DNA from: Dryococelus australis
Taxonomy: Eukaryota; Arthropoda; Insecta; Phasmatodea; Phasmatidae
Assembly: GCA_029891345.1 (NCBI GenBank)
Contig: CM057009.1
Span: 89,389,416-89,453,415 of the forward strand
DNA: 64,000 nt
Direction of reading: 5' to 3'
Below, in pieces: positions 36,246 to 47,384 of the stretch. Position 1 is the stretch's first letter. Each line of letters begins with the position of its first letter. The position numbers were made by a program, and so were the translations under genes. Under the pieces are notes generated by a model. That model had not been told where the DNA came from. It saw only the letters and a program-made list of their open reading frames with translations, and did not search any database.

Positions 36246-37737
36246 GGTCTGTTTACTGTAAAAATTGTGATTGTGTTGCTTACATCACACACCTACTACT
36301 TTAACTTTCTCGCTCGGCATTTAACATGAGAAAGGGAAGCTCCGCAGCAGCTCTCCGTAGCTCTAACGCTGCTGCTATGTGCTGGGACCTTATCACCGGA
36401 TGTACTTCCGGGCCCCACCAAGCCGCCACTTCTGGGCGATAAACATCATCTGGTTACAACCAAGCATAATACACTATCGCAACTGATAACAACATCCTCT
36501 TAAATGCGACAAACACACACAATTGCAAACATGTTGGCCAACATAAACACTTGATCCACTAACTTAACAAACATAATTACTTTTTTTCGGGTATGATAAA
36601 GGGATCACATCGAGAGGAAAAGAGGGGGTAATGAATTTATCTCTTCTTGCATGTCTTTTTTCAATATAATGTTATTCATAGATAGTTCTGTATACCATAT
36701 TGGACGTTTCCCTAAGGAAGCTCCATACATTTCGCTATTAATGTTTATAATGGGAATTTCGAAGGGTGCACTTTTTGAGTATCTAGTGTGATGGACTTGG
36801 CGAGTATTTATATCACCCCATATATTTAATAGCATAAAATAAATGTTCAAATATTCCCCCCTCAATGCATCGCCCTTTCTAATATAAAGGAAAGGAATAT
36901 AAAAAATACGAAAAACATCGCAGTATATTTCTTACCTACAAAATATTTATTTACAAAATAAAATACAAAATAAAATATAATCACGGATTGAAAAACGATT
37001 CCACATGGCCAAGAATATGCATGTCGCCAGTATTACCAACTGATTTCCGATACAACTAAATCTGATCACCATGTTCCATCTTAATCTTCTTGTGTGAATA
37101 CATACACACATTTTCAAAAACACTATTTACAGCAGTATTGTCTGCCTGGCCCTCATGAACTGGAAAAGTCTTCCAATAGATTATCCTGTTTGGATCAATC
37201 TCACTAATATCCTTTGGTGCAGGCTCCTTCTCGATATGAGACCGTCTGAAGAAACACGTTTACAACAAAACACTACCAGCTTTAGCAGCTATTCCTTGAA
37301 GACCAAAACGGTACAAAAAAGGCAACAAAATATAACTTTCTCCTATATCAAGGATCTTAACTGTCCAAGACCTATCATCTTTATTGACATCCTTAGTAAA
37401 AGACACAATATTACAATTAACCTTCCTCAGGTAATAACCAGCAGAACGAATTCGCCTCCGATTTATGTCAGGATGAAATCTGCAAAAACACATAATCAAT
37501 ACTGTTGATAATCCTTTATATTACGAAAAAAATTTTATGTAGACTCAAACGACATATACAGAACCCAAGTAGCCTTACTCATATAATCAGTTACATATTT
37601 TATTTTGTTTTCGCGTTTAGCCACAACGCATGAAAGTTTCGCAGGTACATTCATTTCAGGTAACTTTATACCAATTAAGTCTAACATTATTACACACATT
37701 TTTTTTCTAACAAATGCCAATTCAAAGTATACTTCAG
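36246..37737. other. No clear gene
   Basis: A GC-richer patch at 36,330-36,440 and several short frames have no known motifs. The rest is AT-rich flank of the large foldback element. Confidence 0.45.
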
Positions 37738-40330
37738 TAGTAGGGTATTGTAGGTTCACGCACAAGAGAATCAGGGATAGGACTCCAGGAGCGGGGAGGC
37801 CGCCATGTAGTTACGTCACCCGACCGCCATTTTGGATGTCATTTACCTTTTACCCCTGACCCATGATATTTGACATTGAACTTTGAACGTCTCTAAAAAA
37901 ACCACAAAAAATTCCAAAAAAATCCTCAAATAATCCTAAAAATGTCCAAAATATTCCCTAAAAATTGTAAAAAATATATTATTTAAAGGATACAGGATCG
38001 GAGTCAACTTAACCATCAGCTATCTTGGTTGTCATCCATCTTGTACGTAGATGATATTTGACCTTGTTCCCATGACCTTTCAACTTGAAAATGCAAAAAA
38101 TTCTAGAAAACTAAAAAAAAAAAATTTTTAATAAAAAATAAAACAAATTACACAATTCAAATTATTAAAAATTACTAAAATTTGCTATTAAAATAACTAA
38201 AAAATAGCTTAAAAATTATAACTAAAAATTACTCCATAAACTTAAATTTCCGAGGGAACCCTCCACTGATACCCATTCTGCCATCTTGGTAAGTGCTACC
38301 AATGGACATCTTGCCGGCGACTGCCATTTTGGTAAGCGACTATCATCTTGATAGGAAGCCGCCATCTTGATAAACATCACCCATCCGCCATATTGTAAGC
38401 CAGTAATCATGTCCTTGAACGACCTAGAAAACAATAACTTGTGAGAAAATGCATAAAAATTAAACAATCATATTAAATTAAAGACTACTACCGCCATATC
38501 AGATGAAAACTAGCTAGACCTTGAATCCATGAAATTTAATGACCTTCAAAACAAAAACTCGAAAAATAAACAGGAATGTCAGCAAGTATAATACATTACA
38601 CACTACTACCACCATATTAGATGAAGACTATTTCGACCTTGACCCCGTGACATTGAATGACATTGTAAACTAAAACTCGAGACAAGTACATAAATGTCAA
38701 ATAGTATAATACATTACAGACAACTACCCCCAAATTAGATGCAGACTATCTCGACCTTGACCCCGTGACCTTGATTGAACTAGAAAACCAAAACTCAAGA
38801 ACAAAATACATATGTGTCAGCAAGTGTAATACATTACAGACTACTACCCCCATATTAGATACAGGTAAATTCGACTGTGTCACCATGTCCTTGAATGTCT
38901 TTGAAAATAAAAAAAATCGAGAAAAATCCATAAGTCAGCATGCATAATACATTACAGACTACTAACGCCATATTAGGTATATTTTTCATTCACTGCGACC
39001 TTATGACATTGAATGACCTTAAAAACACAAACTCGAGAAAAATTCCATGCGAAGATGCAGAAGCTAGCAGAGACAATTTATCTTTCACGACAGCCATTGT
39101 CGAACTAAACCTCCCAATCTACCTACATACTGCTTATAATATAGAGTATGCAAGCCCTATGGTGTCATTGACTTTCAACAAATCATACTACACCATTAAT
39201 ATAATGTGCAGACGCCAACCAGACAATCACCGAGTTACCACATGATTGCAGCTGACCAATCACATGCAGGTATTGAGATATCACACACAGGCAGGTATGT
39301 AGGATTTCGATGCTATTTCCTTGACCACATTACCATGCAGTTGTTTCTTAATGAGTTTCTTCCAGACAAGTTCTTCACTCAGCTTTAAATCATAGTCACA
39401 CCTTAAGCTGACAACTGTCTCAAGCAGACTGACACCTACAGACTGACTCATAATGACCCTTAAATGACAACTAAATGACCCCTAAATGAAACTACCACTA
39501 CCACCTTGACCTTTAACTTAACCCCTACCATATCCCAAATGACCCATTGACCTTGTCTCATGACCCATTGACCCATAAAGACCCCAGATTGTGGTGCTTG
39601 ATTGAGATTGCAGTACTAAATGTGGTGCTGATTGTGATTGCGGTGCTAAGTGCGATCCTGATTGTGATTGCAGTGCTAAGTGTGGTGCTAAGTGCAGTGC
39701 TAAATGTGGTGCTGATTGTAGTTGTAGTGCTAAGTGCAGTGTTGATTTCGATACCAGTGCTAACTGCGCTGCTAAGTACGATGTGTGTGTCGCAAGTTAA
39801 AACAAATTCCCTTTATTTTGAAATATAATTATATAATCCTACCTGCAAAAGATGAAAGGCAAATAATTTATTTAATAATCTCAATTTTAAAAAATGTGTA
39901 TATATATCCAGTGCCCTCGGGATCCTCGTCTGGGTAAACTGTGTTTACACTTTATAATATAAGTGCCTAGAACTGCAGCAGGCTCCCAACACGCTTCGCT
40001 ATATGTCGATGTGCAACATGAACTCTGTACAGAACAATGCAGTGCCACCACAGACCCTCACCATGCTTTCTAATTGGTCGTCGCGCGAAAAGGACTCTTC
40101 GTACAGACTGCCCTCTCGTGTCGACTTTCATTTTTTGAACATATGTGAAAACTCAGTCGCACAATCTACTCTGACGACAACCAGTTAGCGATGGTGCAGG
40201 TCGCAGCTCCGTGGTCGTCGAAGTCTAAAGGCAGCCCCATTCATTCTCAGTTCATTTTCGTGATGTCGGCGCACTCTTAGAAAACCCAGATACTCGTTTG
40301 CCCGTGATGAACATATGCAGGTACAATTAT
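37738..40330 (+). repeat. Foldback left arm
   Basis: Begins TAGTAGGGTATTG. It carries GACCTTGACC-type text throughout, a 119-bp tandem array (38,472-39,060), a CATTGACC/TAAATGACC tract (39,440-39,580) and a GTGCTGATTGTGATTG short-repeat tract (39,595-39,780). The inner block at 40,040-40,320 includes TCTAATTGGTCGTCGCGCG. Frames inside (for example 39,547-39,828, rich in V, L and I) are products of the short repeats. Confidence 0.75.
38472..39060 (+). repeat. 119-bp tandem array, about five copies
   Basis: AATACATTACAGACTACTAC recurs at 38,590, 38,708, 38,828 and 38,946, with a diverged copy near 38,472, so the period is 118-120. Each unit includes TCGACCTTGACCCCGTGACC or a variant, and a CTCGAGAAAAA-like end. 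The opposite arm (45,160-45,300) has only one to one and a half units, so the array expanded in this arm after the palindrome formed, or contracted in the other. Confidence 0.85.
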
Positions 40331-42284
40331 ACATATATAAAATGGGAATATATAAATTTAATTTATATTTCTATATATATGTATATACATATAAATATGG
40401 GAATATAAAATTAGTTACAGTTTATTTTATACATTATTATGTATAGGTACAGAAATTTGTACATATAAAATTTTCAATTTATTTGGTAAATAATTATGCA
40501 TATGTATAGGTGTAGAAATATGTAAATATAAAATAATTTTCAATTTATTTTATACATAATAATGTATAGTTGTATAAATATGTACAAGTTGTTACGTCCC
40601 TTTATAGCATAGCAGAGCTAAAGAAAGGCAAGGAGGACGGGCACCATTAAAAAAAATCAAGAAAACATGAACACAAATATTCCAAAATCAGTACTAATAT
40701 ATTGAAGCTCATCTAACATTTCACCAAGAACATCTTTGCAGCTTGATTTGAAAAATATCAATTGCATCTGTAAATTTCTGTTGCTGGCTGTCAATCGGTT
40801 AACTAGGGGAAGGAGAGAAAACACATGCACTGGAAAAAACAGAAAAACAACAATATTAATATCCTGAGAAATCACCCGACCTGAATAAGCACTTGTGAAA
40901 TCCCATTGAACAACATAAAATGACTCCCTGAGTAACGCAAGCACCAATACAACTTTAAGTCAAGTACGCCTAATGATTCACTGAAAAGTACAACATGGAA
41001 TGCTAATTTCGATAATACCATTGAGAAGGAGCAAAAAGCCTCATAACACTTAACCATGAGCATAAAGGCATGCCATAAAATATCCACTAAACTCCTTGAC
41101 GGTAATATTCTTTCGGCAAATCGTAGTCCAGGAAACCATTCCTACAAAACGCCAAAAAAAAAGCAAGAGTCCACCTCTTACAAACATTCCCATATAATAA
41201 AATATTTAAAATTCACACAAGCAAAACAGTGAAGAAACACTTCCCTACAAAAATTCATATACATAAAGTTGCTATAAAAAAAAAAGAAAACACTTCTAAA
41301 AAGGAAACTCTACCCCCGGCATAACAACTCCTTTCATTACAAAACTTAACTTGAGTAGTACTCACATTACGTGAAAACGTGTCTATAATGCTGAAGCCCC
41401 GAAATACAGAGTGGTTTAGACATAATATATCATGGGCCAGCCGGCATAACTTGAACAGGAAAACTGCGTGCTTGCTTGTGCTGGGGACGAACATTTATAT
41501 GCAAAAACGCAGCTCGGGAAGGTTAAGGAGGCAGCGGGAATAGCGTAGAGGCGCATGGAAGGTGTCAAGAGTGTGCGAGGCTGAACTCGTTGCCAGTAGT
41601 AGCCACCAGACAGCACTCGGCCACCCCAGGAGTGCCGCGCGCCTCTCTTCAGTATAACTCAGCACTTGGAAGCGGTCAGACGTTCTCCACCCCAACAGAG
41701 CCGGCGCGGCGGGTGGGTGGCTTGTGGGGGGGGGGGGGCAAGGCGAAGATAAACAAAGTACCTTTTTCTGCAGCAAAAATATTGCCTCTTCAAATAGTAA
41801 CCTCTCTTCAAACAAAACAACCGTTTTATAATCTGTGTTACCAAATACAGACGTGGCAAATAACCAAGCAGACTTGCTAACCAAGTTCATTAACGTCATG
41901 TAGTTCTGTAAACACACCAACCCCATAATAGCAACATTTAATCGTACTCCAGAAAATTGTAGCCATCACACATTTCACCAGCTGGCGGGACAAAAAATAA
42001 ATCGTTCAGACAGTTTTTTGGAAGCACAGGAGTACTTACAAAATTGCTTGTGTTTGCTAGCTGACGTGAATATCAGCCTTAAAGCAGAGCTTCAAAGAAT
42101 ATAATTATGGTAATATAAAATTGATTCAATCTATATTATACATATTTTTATATAGGTATAGGCCTATGTAAATAACTTTGTGTATGTATACGTATATAAG
42201 TATACAAATAAAAATGTATTTTAAATTTATGTTATTCATAATTTTGTATATATATATGTGTGTGTTGTGTATGTGTGTGTAGAC
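40331..42284. other. Foldback loop
   Basis: Both edges are AT-rich (40,331-40,600; 42,090-42,260) with TATATA-type sequence. The centre (about 40,600-42,080) has no inverted partner and contains a GC-richer patch at 41,500-41,740. Minus-strand frames here (41,087-40,872; 40,947-40,657) have no recognised domain. The patch looks like the promoter end of something reading on the minus strand, so the loop may hold a captured host segment or a nested element. Confidence 0.4.
41360..41510 (-). promoter_or_regulatory. Candidate minus-strand promoter and first exon in loop
   Basis: On the minus strand TATAAAT (41,499-41,493) follows the GC-richer patch 41,740-41,510. About 130 bases downstream lies a GTGAGT donor (41,365-41,360). 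The layout (GC-rich, TATA, about 100-base exon, donor) is that of a short first exon starting near 41,465. There is no transcript support, and one TATA plus one donor may be chance. Confidence 0.25.
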
Positions 42285-42604
42285 ACCTGCGTGTGTTCAT
42301 CAGGGGCGAACGAGTATTTGGGTTTTGGGTTTTCTCATAGTGCTCCCATACCACTAAGATGAATTGGGAATACATAGGGCTACCTTATGACCCCGACGAC
42401 TGCGGAGCTGCGACTTGCATCATCGCTAATTGGTTGTCGCCAGGATCGTTCTGCAATCGAGTTTTCCCCATATTCAAAAAATGCACGTCGGCATGAGAGG
42501 GCGGTCTGTACGAAGAGTCCTTTTCGCGCTATGGCCAATTGGAAAGCATGGTGGTGGTATTGCGACGCTCTTCCTACGGGCATGGCAAACGGGACTTATA
42601 CACA

Positions 42605-44170
42605 GCCCTTCAACAACCAATCCCCAAGAGGATAAGAAAAATATCAAATCTATTTAAAGATTTCTGGTTAAAAAGACTGACTAACATATGACTTCCTTGG
42701 CATAACATGTATGATTTATTTGTATAAATGTTTCAAAGTTTACACATGATTATGGAAAATATAAATAATTTATTAATCTGTATTCCCAGACTTCCAAAGA
42801 AATTAGACACTGATTAAATATCAGATGGACTTAGAAATTTACACAATGGTACCATTTTCAAATATAAAATACAAATGCCCATTAAAAACTGTGCTAGAAT
42901 TCCACACACAAGTGGTGCTTGAAACAATTCCAAGTTAAATCTTATGTCTCTCTTGTGTCACTTAACACAAATCCATGTGTCTACTGTACTCCTACTACAG
43001 GTTTAAGGGTATTATCAAAAAATATAAAAGATAAAAAATTACTTGGTGATATGTTGCTTTTTGAACAAAGAGAAAAACATGCTTTCAGCTCCTTTTAAAT
43101 GCCCACACGGCTATGTTTTCATGTTTAGCATTTTCTTAGCAATTTTTGAAGTACTTAAACATTTTTCTTTAATACTGGCTAGATATCAAGTCTAAAATTG
43201 GAGTATTTCCTATCTCCTAATGTAAGTGTACTCTTTAGTAATGTACTCACAATACTGTCATTGACAATAGAGTCAATAATTTAGTAAAGTCCAACAAAGA
43301 CACAAATGACTATAATCTTCCCATTTTATTACACTTAAAGAATTTTCGGCTGTCTTTAAAAACATGAATGATAATCTTAATCAGTCGATAGTTCACACTG
43401 AAATTTTCTATCTTCGAATACGGAAATTCCTAATTTTTTTTCTACCTGCCATGACGCAAAAGTCGTCATCTTGACAATGGCCAGAGGGTCCAGAAATATT
43501 ATTTCTGTTACGGCATTATTTTTGAAATTAGCTGTGAGCTGAACGTCTAAGAGTGCTGGTCTCTGCCTACACGACCTAACTCTTGGCATTATATACAAAA
43601 CTTTTACCCCTCCCGGAGACGGAGCAATGAGAGTCTACCAATCAGAACATAAGAAACTCTCGGAAAGCTACTATACAATTCTAAATTATTAGTGAACAGC
43701 CACTTCTGGCACCACAGTTCCATGCCACGTGGTTAACCATCCTACCACGCAACCGCCACAACTGCAGCGCGGTCTGGCGCGGGTGGATCAAACTATCGCC
43801 TACACTCAGCGGCCAGTTTACCTCGGGTGCCCGCCACAGCTGGAAGCTATGTCTGATTGCTGGGAGACACCTTGCTGTCGCACATATGTAGGCCTGCTGG
43901 GGCAGGCTTTCCGTCGCAGACCATCATGTGCATGTATAATTTGAGTAAGTTAAGTGATTAGGTAAATTATTTTATTAATTGTGGATAGATAGCTACACAC
44001 ATATTTTTCATGTAAAAAGTTCGTTTTATGCTGGCTATAGGTTCTTCGCTGCACATATTGTCTTCCTCATAATGCCGGTGTCGAAGTGGGCACGCACAAC
44101 GGGAGTGGCGAAACGTAGTCTTATGAGGCGCGTGCCTCAATCTGTCGTGGCTCTGCATTGTTATGTACAA
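42605..44170. other. Unpaired insertion in the right arm
   Basis: The left arm passes directly from its 40,018 side to its 40,040 block, while the right arm has about 1.55 kb between the matching points. It is AT-rich at 42,650-43,400 and GC-richer at 43,440-44,170. Short frames on both strands have no known motif. It is either a later insertion here or a deletion from the left arm; I see no clear target duplication. Confidence 0.5.
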
Positions 44171-45639
44171 ATTTAATGTTGCGCATCGACCAATGGCGAA
44201 GTGTGGTGGGAGCCTGATGTAGTTCTAAGCATTTTTATTGTAATGTGTTAATACAGTTTACCCAGGAAATGATTAAATATATCGAGGGACCTGGATGTAT
44301 ACTTTTTTATAGCGAGATTATTAAATAAATTGTTCGCCTTTCAGCTGTTGGACGTAGAACTATGTAGTTTTATTTTAAAATAGAAGGAATTTATTTTAAC
44401 TTTCGACCCCCCCCCCCCACACACACACACACAAACACACTGCACTAAGTACCGTAATCGCAGTCAGCACTTTGCTTAGCACCACAGAAAGCACCACAAT
44501 CCCAATGAGCACTGCAATCAGAAGTCCTTATTGGTCAATGGGTCATTGAGTCAATGGGCCATGGAATCATCGGTCAATAAGTCAGTGGATCATGGGTCAA
44601 TAGATAAATGGGTCATGTATTGTGGGTAATGGGTCATGTGTCACTGGGTCATGGGTCTATAGGTCATTAGGGGTCATGTTAGGGGTCAAGGTGAGGTTTG
44701 TGGTGGTGGATTCATTTAGGGGTCATTTGGGGATCATTTTTGGGATAATTATGAGCCAGTCTGTAGGTGTCCATCTGCTGGAGTCAGTTGTCTTCTTAGT
44801 TGTGACAACGATTTAAACCAGATCGAAGAACACGTCTGGAAGAAACTCATGAAGATATAAATGTATGGCAATGTGTCCAAGGAACTAGCATCGAAAGCCT
44901 GCCCACCTGCCTGTGTGTGATCTCTCAATACTTCCATGTGATTGGTCAGCTGCAATCATGTGGTAACTCGTTGAATGTCTGGACGGTGTCTGTACAATAT
45001 ATTAATGGTGAAGTATAATTGGTTCAAAGTCAATATGATGTCACAGGGATTGCATACTATTATCTTATAAACAGTAGGTGTTTATCTGTGAGGTTTAGTT
45101 TGACCAAGGCTGTCGTGAATGATGCATAGTCTCGGCTAGCTTCTGCATCTTCGCATATATTTTTCTCGAATTATTGTTTTCAAGGTCATTCAAGGTCATG
45201 GGTTCGATGTCAAGGTAGTATGCATCTAATCTGGCATTAGTAGTCTGTTATGTATTATGAATGTTGACTTTTGTGCATTTTTTCACGAGTTTTGGTTTTC
45301 AAGGTTATTCAAGGTCTTGGAGTTAAGGTCATAGTCACTGTCTTCCAATATGACAGATGGGTGATGTCCACCAAGATGGCGTCTGCCTACCAAGATGATC
45401 GTCGCCTACCAAAAAGACAGTCGCCTACAATATACTAATTGGTTGCACCTACCAAGATGGCAGAATGCATATGGGTGAAGGGTGCCCTCGGAATTTTTAA
45501 CTTTTTTTAATATAAAGTTTTTTTATCAATTCTTAGTGACTCTAATTTTTTGTGATTTTTGTTAAATAAATTTAATAATACATTTTTTGGGATATTTCAG
45601 AATTTAGATTTTTTTTATTTGTAGAAATTTTGGTTTTCA

Positions 45640-45673
45640 AGGTCAAAGGTCATATGGTCAAGGTCAAAGGTCA
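45640..45673 (+). promoter_or_regulatory. Two DR1 nuclear-receptor-type sites
   Basis: AGGTCAAAGGTCA occurs at 45,640-45,652 and again at 45,661-45,673, with a TGGTCA half-site-like unit between them. This is an exact DR1 (half-site AGGTCA, one-base spacer), the site type bound by RXR/USP-like, HNF4-like and COUP-like receptors. Binding is inferred from the motif alone. Confidence 0.45.
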
Positions 45674-46060
45674 TCTGATTACAGTATGGTAGACATTATG
45701 GGTGACAGCTAAGATAGCTGATGGTTAGGCTGACTACGATCCTGTATCCTGTGTAATGAATTGGAATACCCTTTGCCAATAGAACCAATATGGCCGCCAC
45801 TGCTCTGTCGGTCCTAAGTAAGACGCTAAAATTACTTAAATTGGGCGAAAATTGGGTTTGGAGGACTTGTGCCATTTTTGAAGGAAAAAAAGCGCAATTT
45901 CTGGGGATCCCGTTTAAATAATTTTAAAAATAATTTTAAAATAATGATTGATAAGAATTTTTTAGAATTTGTTGGAATCTTTTGGTCTTTATTTTAGGAG
46001 TTTTTGGAAAAAAAATCCGGATATTTGCATTTTTAAAATGGTTTTTGGGGTCAATGGTTA

Positions 46061-46107
46061 AGGTCAAAGGTCAAGGTCAAACGTCATTGGTCTGAGGTGA
46101 AAGGTCA
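46061..46107 (+). promoter_or_regulatory. DR1 plus extra half-sites near the right tip
   Basis: AGGTCAAAGGTCA at 46,061-46,073 is joined directly by AGGTCA at 46,074-46,079. AGGTGAAAGGTCA at 46,095-46,107 is a one-mismatch DR1. The cluster lies about 100 bases inside the right tip. Partner sequence in the left arm is diverged, so the sites are intact on one side only. Confidence 0.45.
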
Positions 46108-46212
46108 ATGACATACAATTTGGCAGTCGGATGACATAACACCATGGCGGCTCCCCCACTCCTGCACTCATATCCCCGATCCCCTTGTGCGTGAACCTAC
46201 CAAACCCTACTA

Positions 46213-46724
46213 ATTACTTCATGGTTAAAAATTTTATTTACAATGAATATGTTAATGTGCAGGGATTCATCGGGCCTTCATTTTAATTTAATTTATGCTT
46301 GGGGTACAAAGTTTTCTGACCGATACGAAGTTACCCCAAATGAATGTCTATTTCATAATTCAGTTAAACGAAGCAAATTAGTTAGGAATTAAAAATTTTG
46401 AGGATAAATATTTATTAAATGGATATAAAATACACATACACTTTAAATCTGAATCGATGGGAATGTCTCTTTTTCAATCAGTAAATGACGTCTGGCCGAC
46501 AAAACCGTTACTTAAAAAAAATTGAATGTGAAAATTCATCGGTTTTCCCTCACTTATTGTATAAGTGACATTATTCACTAACTTGTACAGATCGTACGCA
46601 ATAATTTTAAAGGTAAAGAACTTACGAACGAGTGAAAGCAAAAAGATATATATAAATTTAGTTTTTGTCTTTAATGCAATTTTACAAGTTTCCATTTGCA
46701 TTGAGATTTTGATTTATTTTTCAG
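46213..46724. other. AT-rich flank of foldback element
   Basis: No repeat is seen. It ends in the polypyrimidine tract TTTATTTTTCAG that precedes the exon candidate. Confidence 0.4.
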
Positions 46725-46777
46725 GCAATCATTACGGCATTCGGTTTTGGCGTTTACGCTGCAGGAAATATCGTGAA
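46725..46777 (+). CDS. Candidate internal coding exon, hydrophobic peptide
   Basis: The acceptor is GATTTATTTTTCAG (AG at 46,723-46,724) and the donor GTGAGT at 46,778-46,783, both close to consensus. In phase 0 the 53 bases read AIITAFGFGVYAAGNIV plus two bases. This frame has a stop five codons before the exon and would stop immediately after it if unspliced (AAG-TGA), so the open part coincides with the splice-bounded segment. The peptide looks like a membrane segment. The acceptor-bounded segments at 55,311 and 59,797 both continue the reading frame. I do not recognise the protein. A chance match of acceptor, donor and open frame over 53 bases is possible, but the residue mix is protein-like. 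Confidence 0.4.
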
Positions 46778-46925
46778 GTGAGTGTATTGATATGCACTTT
46801 TTATATAAATCCTTATTTTACCAGTTTTTTTTTTTAAAGAAAAATTTGCAAGTAGGCCTATTTAAAGCTACGTACTTTCAGGCAACTATATGAAAACATA
46901 TGCAGTTTTTTTTTCCTTTTCGAAG

Positions 46926-47005
46926 TAAGTAATAGCTTCATAGTTCAGTTCGCAAGATGACTGTTCGAATACGAAGTATTTCATGTTCAAATCCCGGTTA
47001 AGCGA
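46926..47005 (+). mobile_element. tRNA-like SINE head, degenerate
   Basis: CATAGTTCAGTTCGCAAG resembles an A box, TTCGAATACGAAG an anticodon-arm region, and ATGTTCAAATCCCGGTT a B box. The spacing is tRNA-like (about 45 bases), but the acceptor ends do not pair. No known SINE body follows. Confidence 0.45.
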
Positions 47006-47380
47006 ATTTACTAAAATACATAAATTACATTTAATCGCACAACATTCATAGCGACATTCAGAAAAATGTTTATTTCTCGTAATAGTTAGGTTAAATTCAG
47101 TAGAGCAATATTTAATTCGACGCATGAAATTGATTGCAGAACTTACTCCATCGGTGAAATTATTTTCAGAAACCACCTGTTGTTTTCCATTGATTTTCGA
47201 TGGAGCCATTTTCACACTCTTATGTTGTTGGAATTAAGCTGCGTATCAGTAATTTCTCACTGTGTCGGGTTTAGAGTGTAATTTAATTTATTTTAACTCA
47301 CTGTAAATTCTATTGAATGGGCGTGCGTGACAATTTACATGTGTAGCATATGTAGGTGCATGGAAGTCAATAAATTATTT
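47006..47380. other. No recognised feature
   Basis: A minus-strand frame (47,215-46,886) begins MKMAPSKINGKQQ but has no known motif. Nothing else is seen. Confidence 0.35.
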
Positions 47381-47384
47381 TTGG

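Larger units (their letters stand above)
37738..46212. mobile_element. Giant foldback element (8.5 kb)
   Basis: The tips are inverted: TAGTAGGGTATTGTAGGTTC at 37,738 against its reverse form GAACCTACCAAACCCTACTA ending 46,212. The inversion continues through CACGCACAAG, a GCCGCCATG-containing block, the ATGACC-rich tract, CTGGGTAAACTGT with CAGGCTCCCA, and an inner block near 40.04-40.32 / 42.28-42.58 kb. The left arm ends near 40,330; the right arm starts near 42,285; the loop is about 2 kb. The right arm has about 1.55 kb (42,605-44,170) with no partner. No transposase is visible, so it would need one from elsewhere. It belongs to the same family as the 20.75-kb element. Confidence 0.8.
42285..46212 (-). 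repeat. Foldback right arm
   Basis: Inverted partner of 37,738-40,330, in the reverse order. It includes ACGAAGAGTCCTTTTCGCGC at about 42,518 (partner AAAAGGACTCTTCGTACAGA at about 40,089) and ACAGTTTACCCAGG at about 44,256 (partner near 39,934). A TGGGTCAATGGGTCAT tract lies at 44,540-44,740, and TTTTCAAGGTCATTCAAGG near 45,180. CCAATATGGCCGCCACTGC at about 45,788 is shared with the small foldback element. The stretch 42,605-44,170 has no partner. It is extended by C and CA runs at 44,407-44,440. Confidence 0.75.

Noticed and set aside
39547-39828. Hydrophobic 93-codon frame as a membrane protein
   Set aside because: It is the translation of the GTGCTGATTGTGATTG short repeat in the foldback arm.
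37738-46212. Long terminal repeats of a retrovirus-like element
   Set aside because: The arms are inverted, not direct, and no gag or pol sequence lies between them.
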